A stretch of DNA of 64,000 nucleotides from a virus, in the IMG/VR virus record IMGVR_UViG_3300036760_000150, positions 62,001 to 126,000 of that record; one strand, written 5' to 3'. The notes under the pieces were generated by a model. It made no database searches. It was not told where the DNA came from and worked only from the letters and a program-made list of their open reading frames with translations. The translations under genes and the position numbers were made by a program. Positions 41,353-50,108 of the stretch are shown piece by piece (within the stretch, counting starts at the first letter, position 1; the number at the start of each line of letters is the position of its first letter).

Positions 41353-42824
41353 GTATCAGGGTTTATATAGCTGAGGAGTCTTTGAAAGAGCTGGGCAAAG
41401 ACCTTGAGAATCTTAGTGCTGCTACGCAAGAAAAAGTAAAGGCATCTCTGCAGATCTTGGCTGCGCAAGTTCATGGATATGTGATACAAGAAGTTAACGC
41501 TACTATGAAAAGTACGAGAAGCGTGTACATCAAGAGCATAGTTGGACCAACTGAAGTTGGTGAGAATATGTGGATGGTAGGGCTCAAGAAAGATGCCGAG
41601 TGGATCGAACAGGGGTATCCTGCATATGATATGATCCCCAAACTCACAAGTGGTCCAAAATCTAAAGTCTCTAAAGATGGATGTGTTTTAAATCCTCGTA
41701 ATAAAATTTTAACCATTCGTGGATGGGTAAAAATAAAAGATATTAAAGTGGGAGATTTTGTTTTAACACATTCTGGTAAATTTCGCGAAGTTAAAGAAGT
41801 TAAAATTCAAAAAGCTGGTATAAATACTGAATATATAACAATATATCCTAAAACAATCGATAGCTCCCGTCCTGTAACTAAAAAATATAATGATTTAACT
41901 TGTCCATCTTTATCCTTAACTTTAGATCATTTAGTATTAACGCCATTGGGGTGGATTCCAGCTGAGAAACTTAAAAAAGGTGATTTAATTGCTACTCCAG
42001 GTGATTTAAAGAAATTATGTAAAAAATGTGGTTCTCCAGTACCAATTAATGTATTAGATTACTCGTTCTGTCTAAATAATAGATGCAATAGATCGTACTT
42101 AGCACAAGAACGTGATAAATATAAAGAAAAGGCATGCGTTCGTGATGGCATAAAATTACTTAGGATATCTAGTCATAAAATTTATAAAATTGGCTCAAAT
42201 ATATCAAGACATCTTTCTTTATGGATAAAAAACCACTCTGGCGAATTAGGTGTTGCTTGGGTAAAAATTTCAAAAATTAAAAAAGGAAAAGTAAATAGAC
42301 CTGCTCATGTATTTGCTAAAAAATATGATTTATGTTTGGATGCAGAAGAGCATTCTTTTTGTTGTGAAACTGTATATATACATAATTCTAGATACACAGT
42401 GATTCCATTCAAACATAACAAGCGACCTTCTGATATGTCTCGTGCCGAGATGAACCTGGCGAACTACGCCAAAGCTGAGCTGAAAGCTCGTGGTCTAGAC
42501 AAGGTGATAAAAGATAGTCAAGGGCGGGCTCTCTCTGGTAAAGTTGCAACAGTTAACCTCACCGGACCTGGTGCACCGATGTCTAGACACAACACACCAT
42601 TGCTTGCCGGTTTGACTGTGTACCAAACTATCATGAAGAACCAACAGACAGGCAAAGAGACTGTTCGTAGAGATGTGATGACGTTCAGAACCGTCAGCGA
42701 GAAACAGAAAGGTACTGGCAAGTGGTACAACAAAGGTATGGCTGGTTTTAGGATCTTTGACAAAGTTCAAGGGCAGGTAGATGCCGCGTGGGGCAAGATG
42801 GTCGCGGAGCTTCTAAATGAGTAG
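41349..42824 (+). CDS. Tail-completion (HK97 gp10-like) protein interrupted by an in-frame intein
   Basis: The frame is 491 residues, but residues 112-346 form an intein. After splicing the protein would be 256 residues, ending the N-extein at SKVSKDG and resuming with SRYTVIPFKHN. The joined sequence, with EWIEQGYPAYDMIPKL just upstream, fits HK97 gp10-like minor tail or neck proteins. These carry a conserved glycine- and Tyr/Pro-rich site here, which is a normal place for an intein. It overlaps the giant gene by 4 bases. The extein DNA resembles its neighbours; the intein is much richer in A/T. Confidence 0.8.
   Translation: MSIRVYIAEESLKELGKDLENLSAATQEKVKASLQILAAQVHGYVIQEVNATMKSTRSVYIKSIVGPTEVGENMWMVGLKKDAEWIEQGYPAYDMIPKLTSGPKSKVSKDGCVLNPRNKILTIRGWVKIKDIKVGDFVLTHSGKFREVKEVKIQKAGINTEYITIYPKTIDSSRPVTKKYNDLTCPSLSLTLDHLVLTPLGWIPAEKLKKGDLIATPGDLKKLCKKCGSPVPINVLDYSFCLNNRCNRSYLAQERDKYKEKACVRDGIKLLRISSHKIYKIGSNISRHLSLWIKNHSGELGVAWVKISKIKKGKVNRPAHVFAKKYDLCLDAEEHSFCCETVYIHNSRYTVIPFKHNKRPSDMSRAEMNLANYAKAELKARGLDKVIKDSQGRALSGKVATVNLTGPGAPMSRHNTPLLAGLTVYQTIMKNQQTGKETVRRDVMTFRTVSEKQKGTGKWYNKGMAGFRIFDKVQGQVDAAWGKMVAELLNE
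41682..42386 (+). mobile_element. Mini-intein (235 aa) with zinc-ribbon-like insert
   Basis: It begins with Cys1 (CVLNPRNKILTIRGWVKIKD, block A). Block B is in LSLTLDHLVLTPLGWIPAEK, with the Thr-x2-His pattern LTLDH. Block F is KKYDLCLDAEEHSF, and the end is HN followed by Ser as the first C-extein residue (block G). All splicing residues are present, so it should be active. Instead of a LAGLIDADG or HNH endonuclease, the middle (intein residues about 113-190) holds CKKC ... CLNNRC, a four-cysteine zinc-ribbon-like unit, and a basic segment. The DNA is strikingly A/T-rich compared with its host gene, which indicates recent acquisition. Confidence 0.9.
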
Positions 42825-43026
42825 GTTTACCAGATCTCTTATGACCACCACTCCACCTATGATCACGCTGGCGTACAATATCGTGAACATGATAGCTATG
42901 CTAGCCACAACAGTCATACCTACAACTGCAGCGATCAGCATCTCCCTTGCCAAATGTCTGAGCACACCTCTCATAACTTACATGGTAGATCAACCCGTCA
43001 AGGTTGTCAACCTCAGCGGGTACTGA
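42817..43026 (+). CDS. Small hydrophobic protein (69 aa)
   Basis: It overlaps the end of the intein-bearing gene by 8 bases. The middle is strongly hydrophobic (ITLAYNIVNMIAMLATTVIP, then AAISISLAKCL), compatible with one or two membrane segments. The function is unknown, and it may be a small membrane protein needed at infection or lysis. Confidence 0.4.
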   Translation: MSRFTRSLMTTTPPMITLAYNIVNMIAMLATTVIPTTAAISISLAKCLSTPLITYMVDQPVKVVNLSGY

Positions 43027-43029
43027 CGT

Positions 43030-44022
43030 ATGGCTGGTTTCTTCAACGCAGACCTGATCATCTTCACATCTCTCAAAGAGGGTATAAGACGCATCAAGGA
43101 TAGTCTGTACCTTGTGGACAGCATCAACGGTCTACTTGTGGAGGACCAACTCCTTGCTGACTTGTATGGTAAGCAAGAGGTGGACCGTTTCCGTAAGTTC
43201 GTCGACAAGACGTACATAAACGTCGTGCTAGACCACAGACCTCCTGAGCAGGCTAAGTACCCGTGCATCTCTGTTGGCATAGGCCAAGGAGCCGAGGAAC
43301 CTCAGCAGAAGCTTGCTTTGGGCGACGGACACGACACCATAACAGTGGACCCCAACAGCCTGCAAGGCCTGAAGGTTACTCCTAAGACCTTGGTAGGTCC
43401 TGTTACCCCAGAGAGCTACGACAAGATGACTGGCACCTTGGTTCTACCTGACAGTGTGTCCTTGAAAGACGTGTACCAGGGGATGGTGGTGCTAGATGAG
43501 GTCAACAACACCTCCTACGACATAGAGATGGTCATAGACAACCAGACCCTCATGATAACCCCAGACTCAACCCCCAACCTGAACGGCATGACGATACGTC
43601 CTAGATCGAAGCTTGTAGGTAACACGAGAAAATCAGTGTACTGTCGCGAGAACTACGATCTCACTGTAGTGGCCACAGACCCCACCGAGCTTCTCTATGT
43701 GTTCAACCTTACCATGCTGATACTGCTCAGGTTCAAGAAGGAACTGTTCGAGCTTAGAGGGTTCGACGTCCAGACGTTCAACTACGGGCCTATCATGAAT
43801 GGTGACGACGGCAGCCCAAACAAGATCTGGTTTAGGACGATCAGCCTGTCGGGTCGTGTTGAGTACCAGTGGAGCAATGAAATCTCTGAACAAATCGAAG
43901 GACTTAAGGTTGATCTTCGTGTGACAAACACAGATGGTGATGATTTGAAGTCACCAGACGGTGTGCTAGCTCAAGTTCAAGCGCAAGGTTGGTCCGAACC
44001 AGGCGACCCAGATGCTGAGTAA
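43030..44022 (+). CDS. Virion protein, probable neck/tail-completion (330 aa)
   Basis: A helical N-terminus (EGIRRIKDSLYLVDSINGLL ... KQEVDRFRKFVDKTYINVVL) is followed by beta-rich domains (IEMVIDNQTLMITP, IWFRTISLSGRVEYQW). Such proteins near the HK97 gp10-like gene often complete the tail or join head and tail. The family is not recognised, so the role is by position. Confidence 0.6.
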   Translation: MAGFFNADLIIFTSLKEGIRRIKDSLYLVDSINGLLVEDQLLADLYGKQEVDRFRKFVDKTYINVVLDHRPPEQAKYPCISVGIGQGAEEPQQKLALGDGHDTITVDPNSLQGLKVTPKTLVGPVTPESYDKMTGTLVLPDSVSLKDVYQGMVVLDEVNNTSYDIEMVIDNQTLMITPDSTPNLNGMTIRPRSKLVGNTRKSVYCRENYDLTVVATDPTELLYVFNLTMLILLRFKKELFELRGFDVQTFNYGPIMNGDDGSPNKIWFRTISLSGRVEYQWSNEISEQIEGLKVDLRVTNTDGDDLKSPDGVLAQVQAQGWSEPGDPDAE

Positions 44023-44052
44023 GTACTTGGAAATCTTAATCTATCCGATAGT

Positions 44053-44074
44053 TTATGCTTCAGTCTTAATTTTA
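44053..44074 (+). promoter_or_regulatory. Phage late-type promoter element
   Basis: TTAT (44053-44056), 8 bases, then CTTAATTTTA (44065-44074), 10 bases before the ATG at 44085. The very short distance suggests an mRNA with little or no leader. Confidence 0.55.
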
Positions 44075-44084
44075 AGTGGTAGCT

Positions 44085-44555
44085 ATGAATATAAGTAAGT
44101 CTCTTCTTGAGAAGATCATACAGTTACGAGACCTTAGGCAGGCTATCAGTGCCGTCAGGAAGAACTCAGCAATAAAGAAAGCTGATGATCCTCCGTCAAC
44201 CAAGTGGCCTAAACCAGATCTGTCAGACAAAGCTAAGGCCAGACAGCCTGGCCATCCTGCTCGCTCTGTTTCTATAGAAGCTCCTGAGGTGGGTGATAAA
44301 AAAGCATACGGTCTGAAACATCTCGGTGTAAAACGTACATACGGCGGCGTCGTTCACATGGTCGGCGTCCCCGGTAGCAACAGGCACTACGAGATTCATG
44401 TGAACAGGTCCTCACCCAAGATCGAGCACACTATACGTCTTGTGACATCAGATGGGTCCACGTTGAACAGGTCGCCAAACGTCCACGGCGATATCAAATC
44501 GGCTGTTGAGGACGTCGCTCATCATTTCAACAAAAGAGAGTGGTTGAGGCGATGA
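44085..44555 (+). CDS. Hypothetical virion-region protein (156 aa)
   Basis: This basic protein has a helical N-terminus, a flexible linker (about residues 35-65) and a beta-rich C-terminal half (THMVGVPG-like strand, HYEIHVNRSSPKIEHTIRLV). The ATG at 44085 is preferred over GTG 44076 because the late promoter ends at 44074 and 44076 would lie at or before the transcript start. No ribosome site is clear. The function is unknown. Confidence 0.55.
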   Translation: MNISKSLLEKIIQLRDLRQAISAVRKNSAIKKADDPPSTKWPKPDLSDKAKARQPGHPARSVSIEAPEVGDKKAYGLKHLGVKRTYGGVVHMVGVPGSNRHYEIHVNRSSPKIEHTIRLVTSDGSTLNRSPNVHGDIKSAVEDVAHHFNKREWLRR

Positions 44556-45076
44556 ACGACATCTACAAGAAGCTGCAAGATTTCTTGACGTTGGCTAAAT
44601 CTAACCCAGACCCATCTGGTGCACACAAAGAACTTGCCATAAAGGTCCATCAAGCCCTTAGTAAGAGGGCGGCTAGTGTGTCATCAGCCACCGTGTCTTC
44701 TCCTGGGATAGTGAACACACCTGGTACAGTTTCTCTACCATTTGAAGTTGCTGGTCCTACCATGCTGAACGTCCGTGGTGGTGCAGTCAAGAAAGGACAG
44801 CCGATGTCTAAAGATCTTTTCAAGTCCTTGCATGAGAAGTTATCCAGCGCATTGAACAAGAAGTGGGGACAGAAACAATCTCAACCTGCTGTACAAGACA
44901 TCGGGAACCAGATGTACCACATACATGATGTAAGTGGTGATAAACCTCTAAGGATAACGACCAAACCGATGAAACTCAACGATATACACAATCGATGGGG
45001 CAAGAACATAGAGAGTAAAGGGTTCAAGTTGATCCCACACAACCTAGATAAACCCCAAGGTCCTGCAGGTCAGTGA
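44552..45076 (+). CDS. Hypothetical virion-region protein (174 aa)
   Basis: The ATG at 44552 overlaps the upstream stop and has TGAGG before it. A helical N-terminus is followed by a Val/Ser/Thr-rich linker and a basic C-terminal domain. It is one of three short lysine-rich proteins in a row that look like internal virion proteins. No family is recognised. Confidence 0.55.
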   Translation: MNDIYKKLQDFLTLAKSNPDPSGAHKELAIKVHQALSKRAASVSSATVSSPGIVNTPGTVSLPFEVAGPTMLNVRGGAVKKGQPMSKDLFKSLHEKLSSALNKKWGQKQSQPAVQDIGNQMYHIHDVSGDKPLRITTKPMKLNDIHNRWGKNIESKGFKLIPHNLDKPQGPAGQ

Positions 45077-45084
45077 GGAGTGAT

Positions 45085-45711
45085 ATGAAACGAGAAGATC
45101 TCATCAAGATGTGTCATGAAGTGGAAGAACTGGCCAAGCAAGAGTTGGCCAAGTTAGACCCTAAAACCAAACTTCCTGGAGTCATGATCGACAAGAAGGA
45201 GTCTAGCACAAAGAAGACCTTGTCTGCTTCTGAACATCTGAGTAAACCTGTGCCTAAAGGTGTGGACCCGGAGAAGTACGACAGCTGTGTTGATCAGGTG
45301 AAAGACAAAGGTGGAGCTAAGAACGCCTATGCTGTATGTGCAGCTAGCTTGAAGAAAGACCAGTACCATGATCTTCACAGTAAGATGAAAGAGTCATTTA
45401 GCAAGAGTGGCTACCTTAAGAAAGACGACAAGCCTCATCCAGCTGGTAGCCCAGAAGAGAGATCACACGCAGTCGCTGAAGGTAAAGAGAAACTTCCAGA
45501 TGCTATAAAAGATCTAAAGTCCCCCGGCGACCAGAAGAAGATGCTCGATCATCTTCGTACCCTTAAAGATCCTTCTCAGCACAGGAGTCCAGAGAACATC
45601 ATCAAGGAAGAGATGAAGAAGGATGGCCCTGCTCCTACCCCTAGTCCTGGTCCTACCCTTAACCCACAAGCAGTTCAGGGATTTCTGTCTGGGTTCAGAG
45701 GAGTCAAATGA
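45085..45711 (+). CDS. Hypothetical Lys-rich virion-region protein with Cys-pair motif (208 aa)
   Basis: The ATG 45085 has GAGGAGTG upstream. Residues near 70-95 contain KYDSCVDQVKDKGGAKNAYA then VC, a small helical motif with two cysteines that recurs in proteins of large phages. The remainder is lysine- and proline-rich with a FSKSG motif. It is probably an internal or injected protein; the function is unknown. Confidence 0.55.
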   Translation: MKREDLIKMCHEVEELAKQELAKLDPKTKLPGVMIDKKESSTKKTLSASEHLSKPVPKGVDPEKYDSCVDQVKDKGGAKNAYAVCAASLKKDQYHDLHSKMKESFSKSGYLKKDDKPHPAGSPEERSHAVAEGKEKLPDAIKDLKSPGDQKKMLDHLRTLKDPSQHRSPENIIKEEMKKDGPAPTPSPGPTLNPQAVQGFLSGFRGVK

Positions 45712-45962
45712 GCAAGAAGAGACGGCAGCAAGAGCAGCCTAAGGAGATTGAGTCTGAGTCGAGGCCTGGACACCAAGATGTCCAGAATGAACCACCTATG
45801 TTATGGGATAGCTGGGAAGCTTTCTGGAACTCATGTGTCAAGGGTGGTACACCGTCGCTCATGGTTGCATGCAAAGAGCATGTCAGATGTCTCGGTTGGT
45901 TAGGCGATCAATCTCGTTGGATAAAAGGTGCAATTCATTTCGGTATAACAATTGAGAAATAG
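45708..45962 (+). CDS. Hypothetical protein (84 aa)
   Basis: This small protein has a polar N-terminus (KKRRQQEQPKE) and a Trp-rich C-terminal half (WDSWEAFWNSC, CLGWLGDQSRWIKG). It overlaps the upstream stop by 4 bases (ATGA). It is the last gene before the tail-sheath promoter. Confidence 0.5.
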   Translation: MSKKRRQQEQPKEIESESRPGHQDVQNEPPMLWDSWEAFWNSCVKGGTPSLMVACKEHVRCLGWLGDQSRWIKGAIHFGITIEK

Positions 45963-45978
45963 TATAGATATCAGCAAC

Positions 45979-46000
45979 TTAGAACTAAATCTTAATCTTA
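45979..46000 (+). promoter_or_regulatory. Phage late-type promoter element before the tail sheath gene
   Basis: TTAG (45979-45982), 8 bases, then CTTAATCTTA (45991-46000), 24 bases before the ATG at 46025, with AGGAG between. Confidence 0.7.
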
Positions 46001-46024
46001 TGCTAGCACAATAGGAGAAGTAAG

Positions 46025-48856
46025 ATGGCGCTACAACAAGTCAATTCTGATGGCTCGGTACTTATTGTCCCGTCGTCATCTGTAAACATAACGGTTGCCA
46101 CACAACCCACTGGTATCGCCACAAGTGGCATCTTAGCATTACTTGGTGAGGCGGACGAAGGTCCTGCTTGGAACGACTCAGGAGAGAGTCTGTCAAGCCT
46201 CAGCTTTAGTCCTGTTGACAGCGATCGTGTCGCTGCCAAGTTCGGCTCAGGCCGTCTCGTCGACGCATTCAGGAACATCGGTCAACCCTCAGCTTCTCCT
46301 AAGGTCGGTGGTGGTCCTAACAGGATCATCCTCATCAAGACGAACTCGTCCACAAAAGCCTCCAGCACAACTGCTGATAGTTCTGGTACGTTCAGCGCCA
46401 AGCGTGCTGGACAGCCTGGGAACCTCATAAAATACAGCATCTCAGACAACGTCTCTGAGTCTGCTCCTACCACAGACTCTTTCTCCTATGTGCCCTCGTC
46501 ATCTTCGTCAGCTCTGGCTGCCAGGGTGAACGGTGGGTCTAGGCAGACCTTGTCTATCTCTGCCAACACTACTCCTACAGCGTTGGCCGCCTCTATAACG
46601 GCGCTCTCTAACTTGAACGCCGTAGGCGGCATCAACCGGAGTGTTCTCTCTGGTTTGTCTGGTCAGAACATCAGCCTGACAGTTGTGTCAGGTCAAGTCG
46701 TCGATATAGCGCTTGCTCTAGGTCAAGTTTTCGCAACCGCACCTCAAGTAGGTGACACTGCTCGCATACCTGCTGGATCAGTTATAGAAGGTGGTTCTGC
46801 TGAGAACGTAGGTTGGTACCTCGTGACGGCAGTCGTCAACACGACCTCGACGGCCAAGATCACTGCGACCAAGATCACCTCTGGTGCTCCTGCCAACGTG
46901 GCAGCGACCCCTATCTCCGGCACCCCAGACAACGACCTTATCGACTACAGCTACATGAGAGTCGACGACATGAGTGGTGAGAACCGTAACATACTCACCG
47001 GTCTGGTTGGTCAGACAGCAACTGTGACTGTGGCAAGCTCTAGCTTGACGTTCACCCTGGCCTCTGGTCAGGTGTTCCCTTCGTCTCCTAAGATCGGTGA
47101 CATAGTCTACATCCCATCAGGCTCTGCGTACCAAGGTGCAGGTAACGCCAACGTAGGTTGGTACTCTGTCACCTCGGTCAGCAACACGACCTCGTCAGCA
47201 TTCCTGACCGCATCTCGGTTGTCAAATGGCAACCCTGTCGCTGTCGGCTCCACAGCCATCGTAGCTACGTCTGATGTCCAAGACTACAGACGTGACATCG
47301 ACGGTGTAGGTAAATCCCTTGAGATCCGTGACAACAGTGGCACCGTGAGTATCACGACCATATTAAAGCAGCTGGGTGTCAACTCATCTGTCACGTGGAT
47401 CAGCTCCTCGTCATCGCCTCAACTCCTCGTCTCAGGCGCTGAGATGCAGAAGTCCGTCAGGTTGGTGAGAAGCTCCACGAACAGCTCTGAGACGTTCAAC
47501 ATCGGTGGTAACATATCGCTTCAGGTGAGCTACCAACCTAGCTCTACGTCTGGTACAGCTACCTTGACCATCTTGACGTCGTCTGGCACACGTAGACTTC
47601 AGACCTCTGTGTCTGGTGGTCCTGGTGTCAACCTAGACATCGACCTCAGCACGGTGCCTACGATCAACGACCTAGTCAACATAATCAACTCCAACACTGG
47701 CTACAGTGCCCAGGCGTTCACCGCCACTGAAGGACAGAGAAGCACCATGGTCCTTGACCAAGTGACAGCTATGGGTATCTGCACAGAGCTTGGAACCAAA
47801 CCTGGCCGCATCAAGTCTGACCTCTACGACTTGACGCTGGGTCAGTCAGGGTTCAGGAACTCTGTACTCATCACGTACTCGTCAGCGTCGCTCGCTGGCC
47901 TGCCCGAGTCTCAGTCTGACACATTCCTCTCTGGTGGAGCTAAAGGTGCATCTACCGGTCTTCAGTTCTCAAACGCCATCGATGCGTTGAAATCTGTCAG
48001 ATGCAACTTCGTCATCCCGTTGGTCAGTCAAGACGCGTCTGACGATGCTGCTGATGGTCTCACAGATGGATCTTCCACCTACCAGGTGGACGCTGTCAAC
48101 CAACTCGTGAAGTCTCACGTGTTGGCTATGTCGACGCCTAAGATCAAACGTCACCGCATCGCTGTGGTGTCCAAGAAGGATACCTTCGACAACGCGAAGC
48201 AATCTGCTCAGAACATGTCTAGCTTCAGGGTCGCCCACACGTTCGAGGATGTGCTAGGGGTAGGGTCTGACGGTAACACCAAGCAGTTTCAGCCTTGGTT
48301 AGCAGCAGCTACAGCTGCCTCGTTCCAAGCTGCCGCGTTCTCTCGCACTATCTTCAACAAGGCCATCAACATCAGCGGTGCCCTTCAGGACGCTGGCGAT
48401 TGGCACGACGAGAACGTCACAGACGTAGAGAATGCCCTACTCGCAGGTTTGCTGCCAATCGTTCGACAGTCTAACGGTCAGTTGGTGTTCGCAAGTGACC
48501 AGATGACGTACGGTGTCGACAACAACTTCGTCTACAACAGCATGCAGGCTGTGTACACCTCAGACCTCATGGCTCTGAGTCTCGCTGACAGTCTCCAGAC
48601 AGCTTTCGTCGGTGAGGTCACAGCTGATGTCACACCTGCTGCAGTCATCGCCTTCATCAAGTCTAAGATGATCGAGTTTTTGAACCTCAAGTTCACGGCC
48701 TCGACAGACAAGTTCCCCGCTGGATGGAAAGATATAACCGTCAACATCAGTGTACCTTCAATGTTCGTTAAAGTAGTTGCCATTCTATCAAGTGGGATTT
48801 ACTTCATTCCTATCGATCTTGTCATTGAAGGTGTAAGTTCCAGTGCGGCTGCTTAA
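46025..48856 (+). CDS. Tail sheath protein
   Basis: This 943-residue protein has an N-terminus of sheath type (VNITVATQPTGIATSGILALLGE) and the conserved C-terminal sheath domain (LLAGLLPIVRQSNGQLVFAS, then VYTSDLMALSLADSLQTAFVG). This outer tail tube contracts to drive the inner tube through the cell envelope. It is much longer than typical sheaths (about 400-700 aa) because residues about 205-430 hold two copies of a 115-residue beta domain (see findings). It directly precedes the tail tube gene, the standard order for myoviruses. Confidence 0.88.
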   Translation: MALQQVNSDGSVLIVPSSSVNITVATQPTGIATSGILALLGEADEGPAWNDSGESLSSLSFSPVDSDRVAAKFGSGRLVDAFRNIGQPSASPKVGGGPNRIILIKTNSSTKASSTTADSSGTFSAKRAGQPGNLIKYSISDNVSESAPTTDSFSYVPSSSSSALAARVNGGSRQTLSISANTTPTALAASITALSNLNAVGGINRSVLSGLSGQNISLTVVSGQVVDIALALGQVFATAPQVGDTARIPAGSVIEGGSAENVGWYLVTAVVNTTSTAKITATKITSGAPANVAATPISGTPDNDLIDYSYMRVDDMSGENRNILTGLVGQTATVTVASSSLTFTLASGQVFPSSPKIGDIVYIPSGSAYQGAGNANVGWYSVTSVSNTTSSAFLTASRLSNGNPVAVGSTAIVATSDVQDYRRDIDGVGKSLEIRDNSGTVSITTILKQLGVNSSVTWISSSSSPQLLVSGAEMQKSVRLVRSSTNSSETFNIGGNISLQVSYQPSSTSGTATLTILTSSGTRRLQTSVSGGPGVNLDIDLSTVPTINDLVNIINSNTGYSAQAFTATEGQRSTMVLDQVTAMGICTELGTKPGRIKSDLYDLTLGQSGFRNSVLITYSSASLAGLPESQSDTFLSGGAKGASTGLQFSNAIDALKSVRCNFVIPLVSQDASDDAADGLTDGSSTYQVDAVNQLVKSHVLAMSTPKIKRHRIAVVSKKDTFDNAKQSAQNMSSFRVAHTFEDVLGVGSDGNTKQFQPWLAAATAASFQAAAFSRTIFNKAINISGALQDAGDWHDENVTDVENALLAGLLPIVRQSNGQLVFASDQMTYGVDNNFVYNSMQAVYTSDLMALSLADSLQTAFVGEVTADVTPAAVIAFIKSKMIEFLNLKFTASTDKFPAGWKDITVNISVPSMFVKVVAILSSGIYFIPIDLVIEGVSSSAAA

Positions 48857-48875
48857 AAGTTAAGGAGATCATAAG

Positions 48876-49349
48876 ATGTCAGACATCATCCACGGTAGTA
48901 GAGCTTTAGTTAAGATCCAAGGGCAGCCTGTGGGTTTGTTCACACAGTGCTCATGGGGTCAGGCTATGGGCTTGGTACCTATCCACATCCTAGGTGCTTT
49001 CGCACCAGTTGACACAGTATGGACTCACCAAGACGCCATCGCGGTCGACCTGACTGGGTTCCACATGATCGAGAAAGATGTGTACGTGAAAGCTGGCATG
49101 CCTAAGCTGCAAGAGATGCTCACGAAAGGTGACATCACCATCACTGTCGAGGACAGGCAGACTGGCAAGGAGATCATGAGCGTGTCCAACGTGAAGATGT
49201 ACCGTTGGGGCACTGCCACCAACGCCCGCGACATCTCGACGTTCACGGTAAGCGGTCTCGGACTCAAGATCACGACGTCTGGTAACCTCAGTGACGGTGA
49301 AGCGCCGAACGCGGCCCATCTGCCTTCTGACACCAGTCGTATAGTTTAA
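48876..49349 (+). CDS. Tail tube protein
   Basis: This 157-residue beta-type protein follows the sheath gene: SRALVKIQGQPVGLFTQCSW, later GDITITVEDRQTGKEIMSV and FTVSGLGLKITTSG. Its length and position match myovirus tube proteins, which stack as hexamers inside the sheath and form the DNA channel. AAGGAG precedes the ATG. Confidence 0.8.
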   Translation: MSDIIHGSRALVKIQGQPVGLFTQCSWGQAMGLVPIHILGAFAPVDTVWTHQDAIAVDLTGFHMIEKDVYVKAGMPKLQEMLTKGDITITVEDRQTGKEIMSVSNVKMYRWGTATNARDISTFTVSGLGLKITTSGNLSDGEAPNAAHLPSDTSRIV

Positions 49350-49376
49350 GAGTTTTTACTTGGGAGAATGTGAAGT

Positions 49377-50078
49377 ATGTTATCAAATGACCTAAAATTT
49401 AGGTTGACACATGCACTAACGAGTGAGCCTCTATCTGAGGAGTTATCTAGTACAATAGATGACATCAACAAGAGGTCAAGTGGCGAGAACGCGTACGACG
49501 GTGATAAGTCCTTTCAGCCGATCGCTCCAGATCTCAGCGTGTCTGATGACGTAGGCAGCGATGATGGGTCTAACCCTAAGTTCATCGCAGCTGTGATGGG
49601 CAACATCCTTGGAGCGTCTCTAACCAAAGCTGCCAACTACCTTGCCGGTGTGATAGGTGCCTTCAGCGTCACTGGAACTAAAACATCTACCTACCCAACT
49701 GGTGCAGTCCTTGCGCAGGTCTCCGACGGTGTCACACAAGCTGACGGTGCAGTTGTCGCGTACGTCGACGGAGACAGTGCAGTTACGAAGGCTAACGCAG
49801 CATTCAAGGCCATGTCTAACAACAGCAACGCTGGGTCTGGCTTTGACTACGGACTTGATCTTCGTTCACCTGGCCACGACGGCTACAACGCCCTCGCTAT
49901 ACTTAAGGCCAACAGTCGCTCCCCCAACGAGGTCTGTGACCTCGAAGGAAGTGGAGCACCAGTTGACGGTACAACCGGCTTGAACTTCGCAGGCAAAGGT
50001 TCCCGCTACACCGACTACGCAGCTGGTGAGATGTACATCAACACCGGCACTAAAGCAGCCCAGTCTGGAAACAAGTAA
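49377..50078 (+). CDS. Tail fibre or tail-associated structural protein (233 aa)
   Basis: A helical N-terminus (LKFRLTHALTSEPLSEEL) is followed by a Gly/Asp/Thr-rich body typical of fibre or decoration proteins (SGFDYGLDLRSPGHDGYN). Its N-terminus resembles that of the next gene, which suggests that both attach to the same tail part. The family is not recognised. Confidence 0.55.
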   Translation: MLSNDLKFRLTHALTSEPLSEELSSTIDDINKRSSGENAYDGDKSFQPIAPDLSVSDDVGSDDGSNPKFIAAVMGNILGASLTKAANYLAGVIGAFSVTGTKTSTYPTGAVLAQVSDGVTQADGAVVAYVDGDSAVTKANAAFKAMSNNSNAGSGFDYGLDLRSPGHDGYNALAILKANSRSPNEVCDLEGSGAPVDGTTGLNFAGKGSRYTDYAAGEMYINTGTKAAQSGNK

Positions 50079-50108
50079 CTCACGCTTAACTAAGGAGAAG
50101 AATATTTT

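Noticed and set aside
44035-44044. Second CTTAAT-type sequence (CTTAATCTAT) before 44085
   Set aside because: It lacks the TTA(G/T) part at the right spacing and has a changed core end, so the element at 44053-44074 is preferred.
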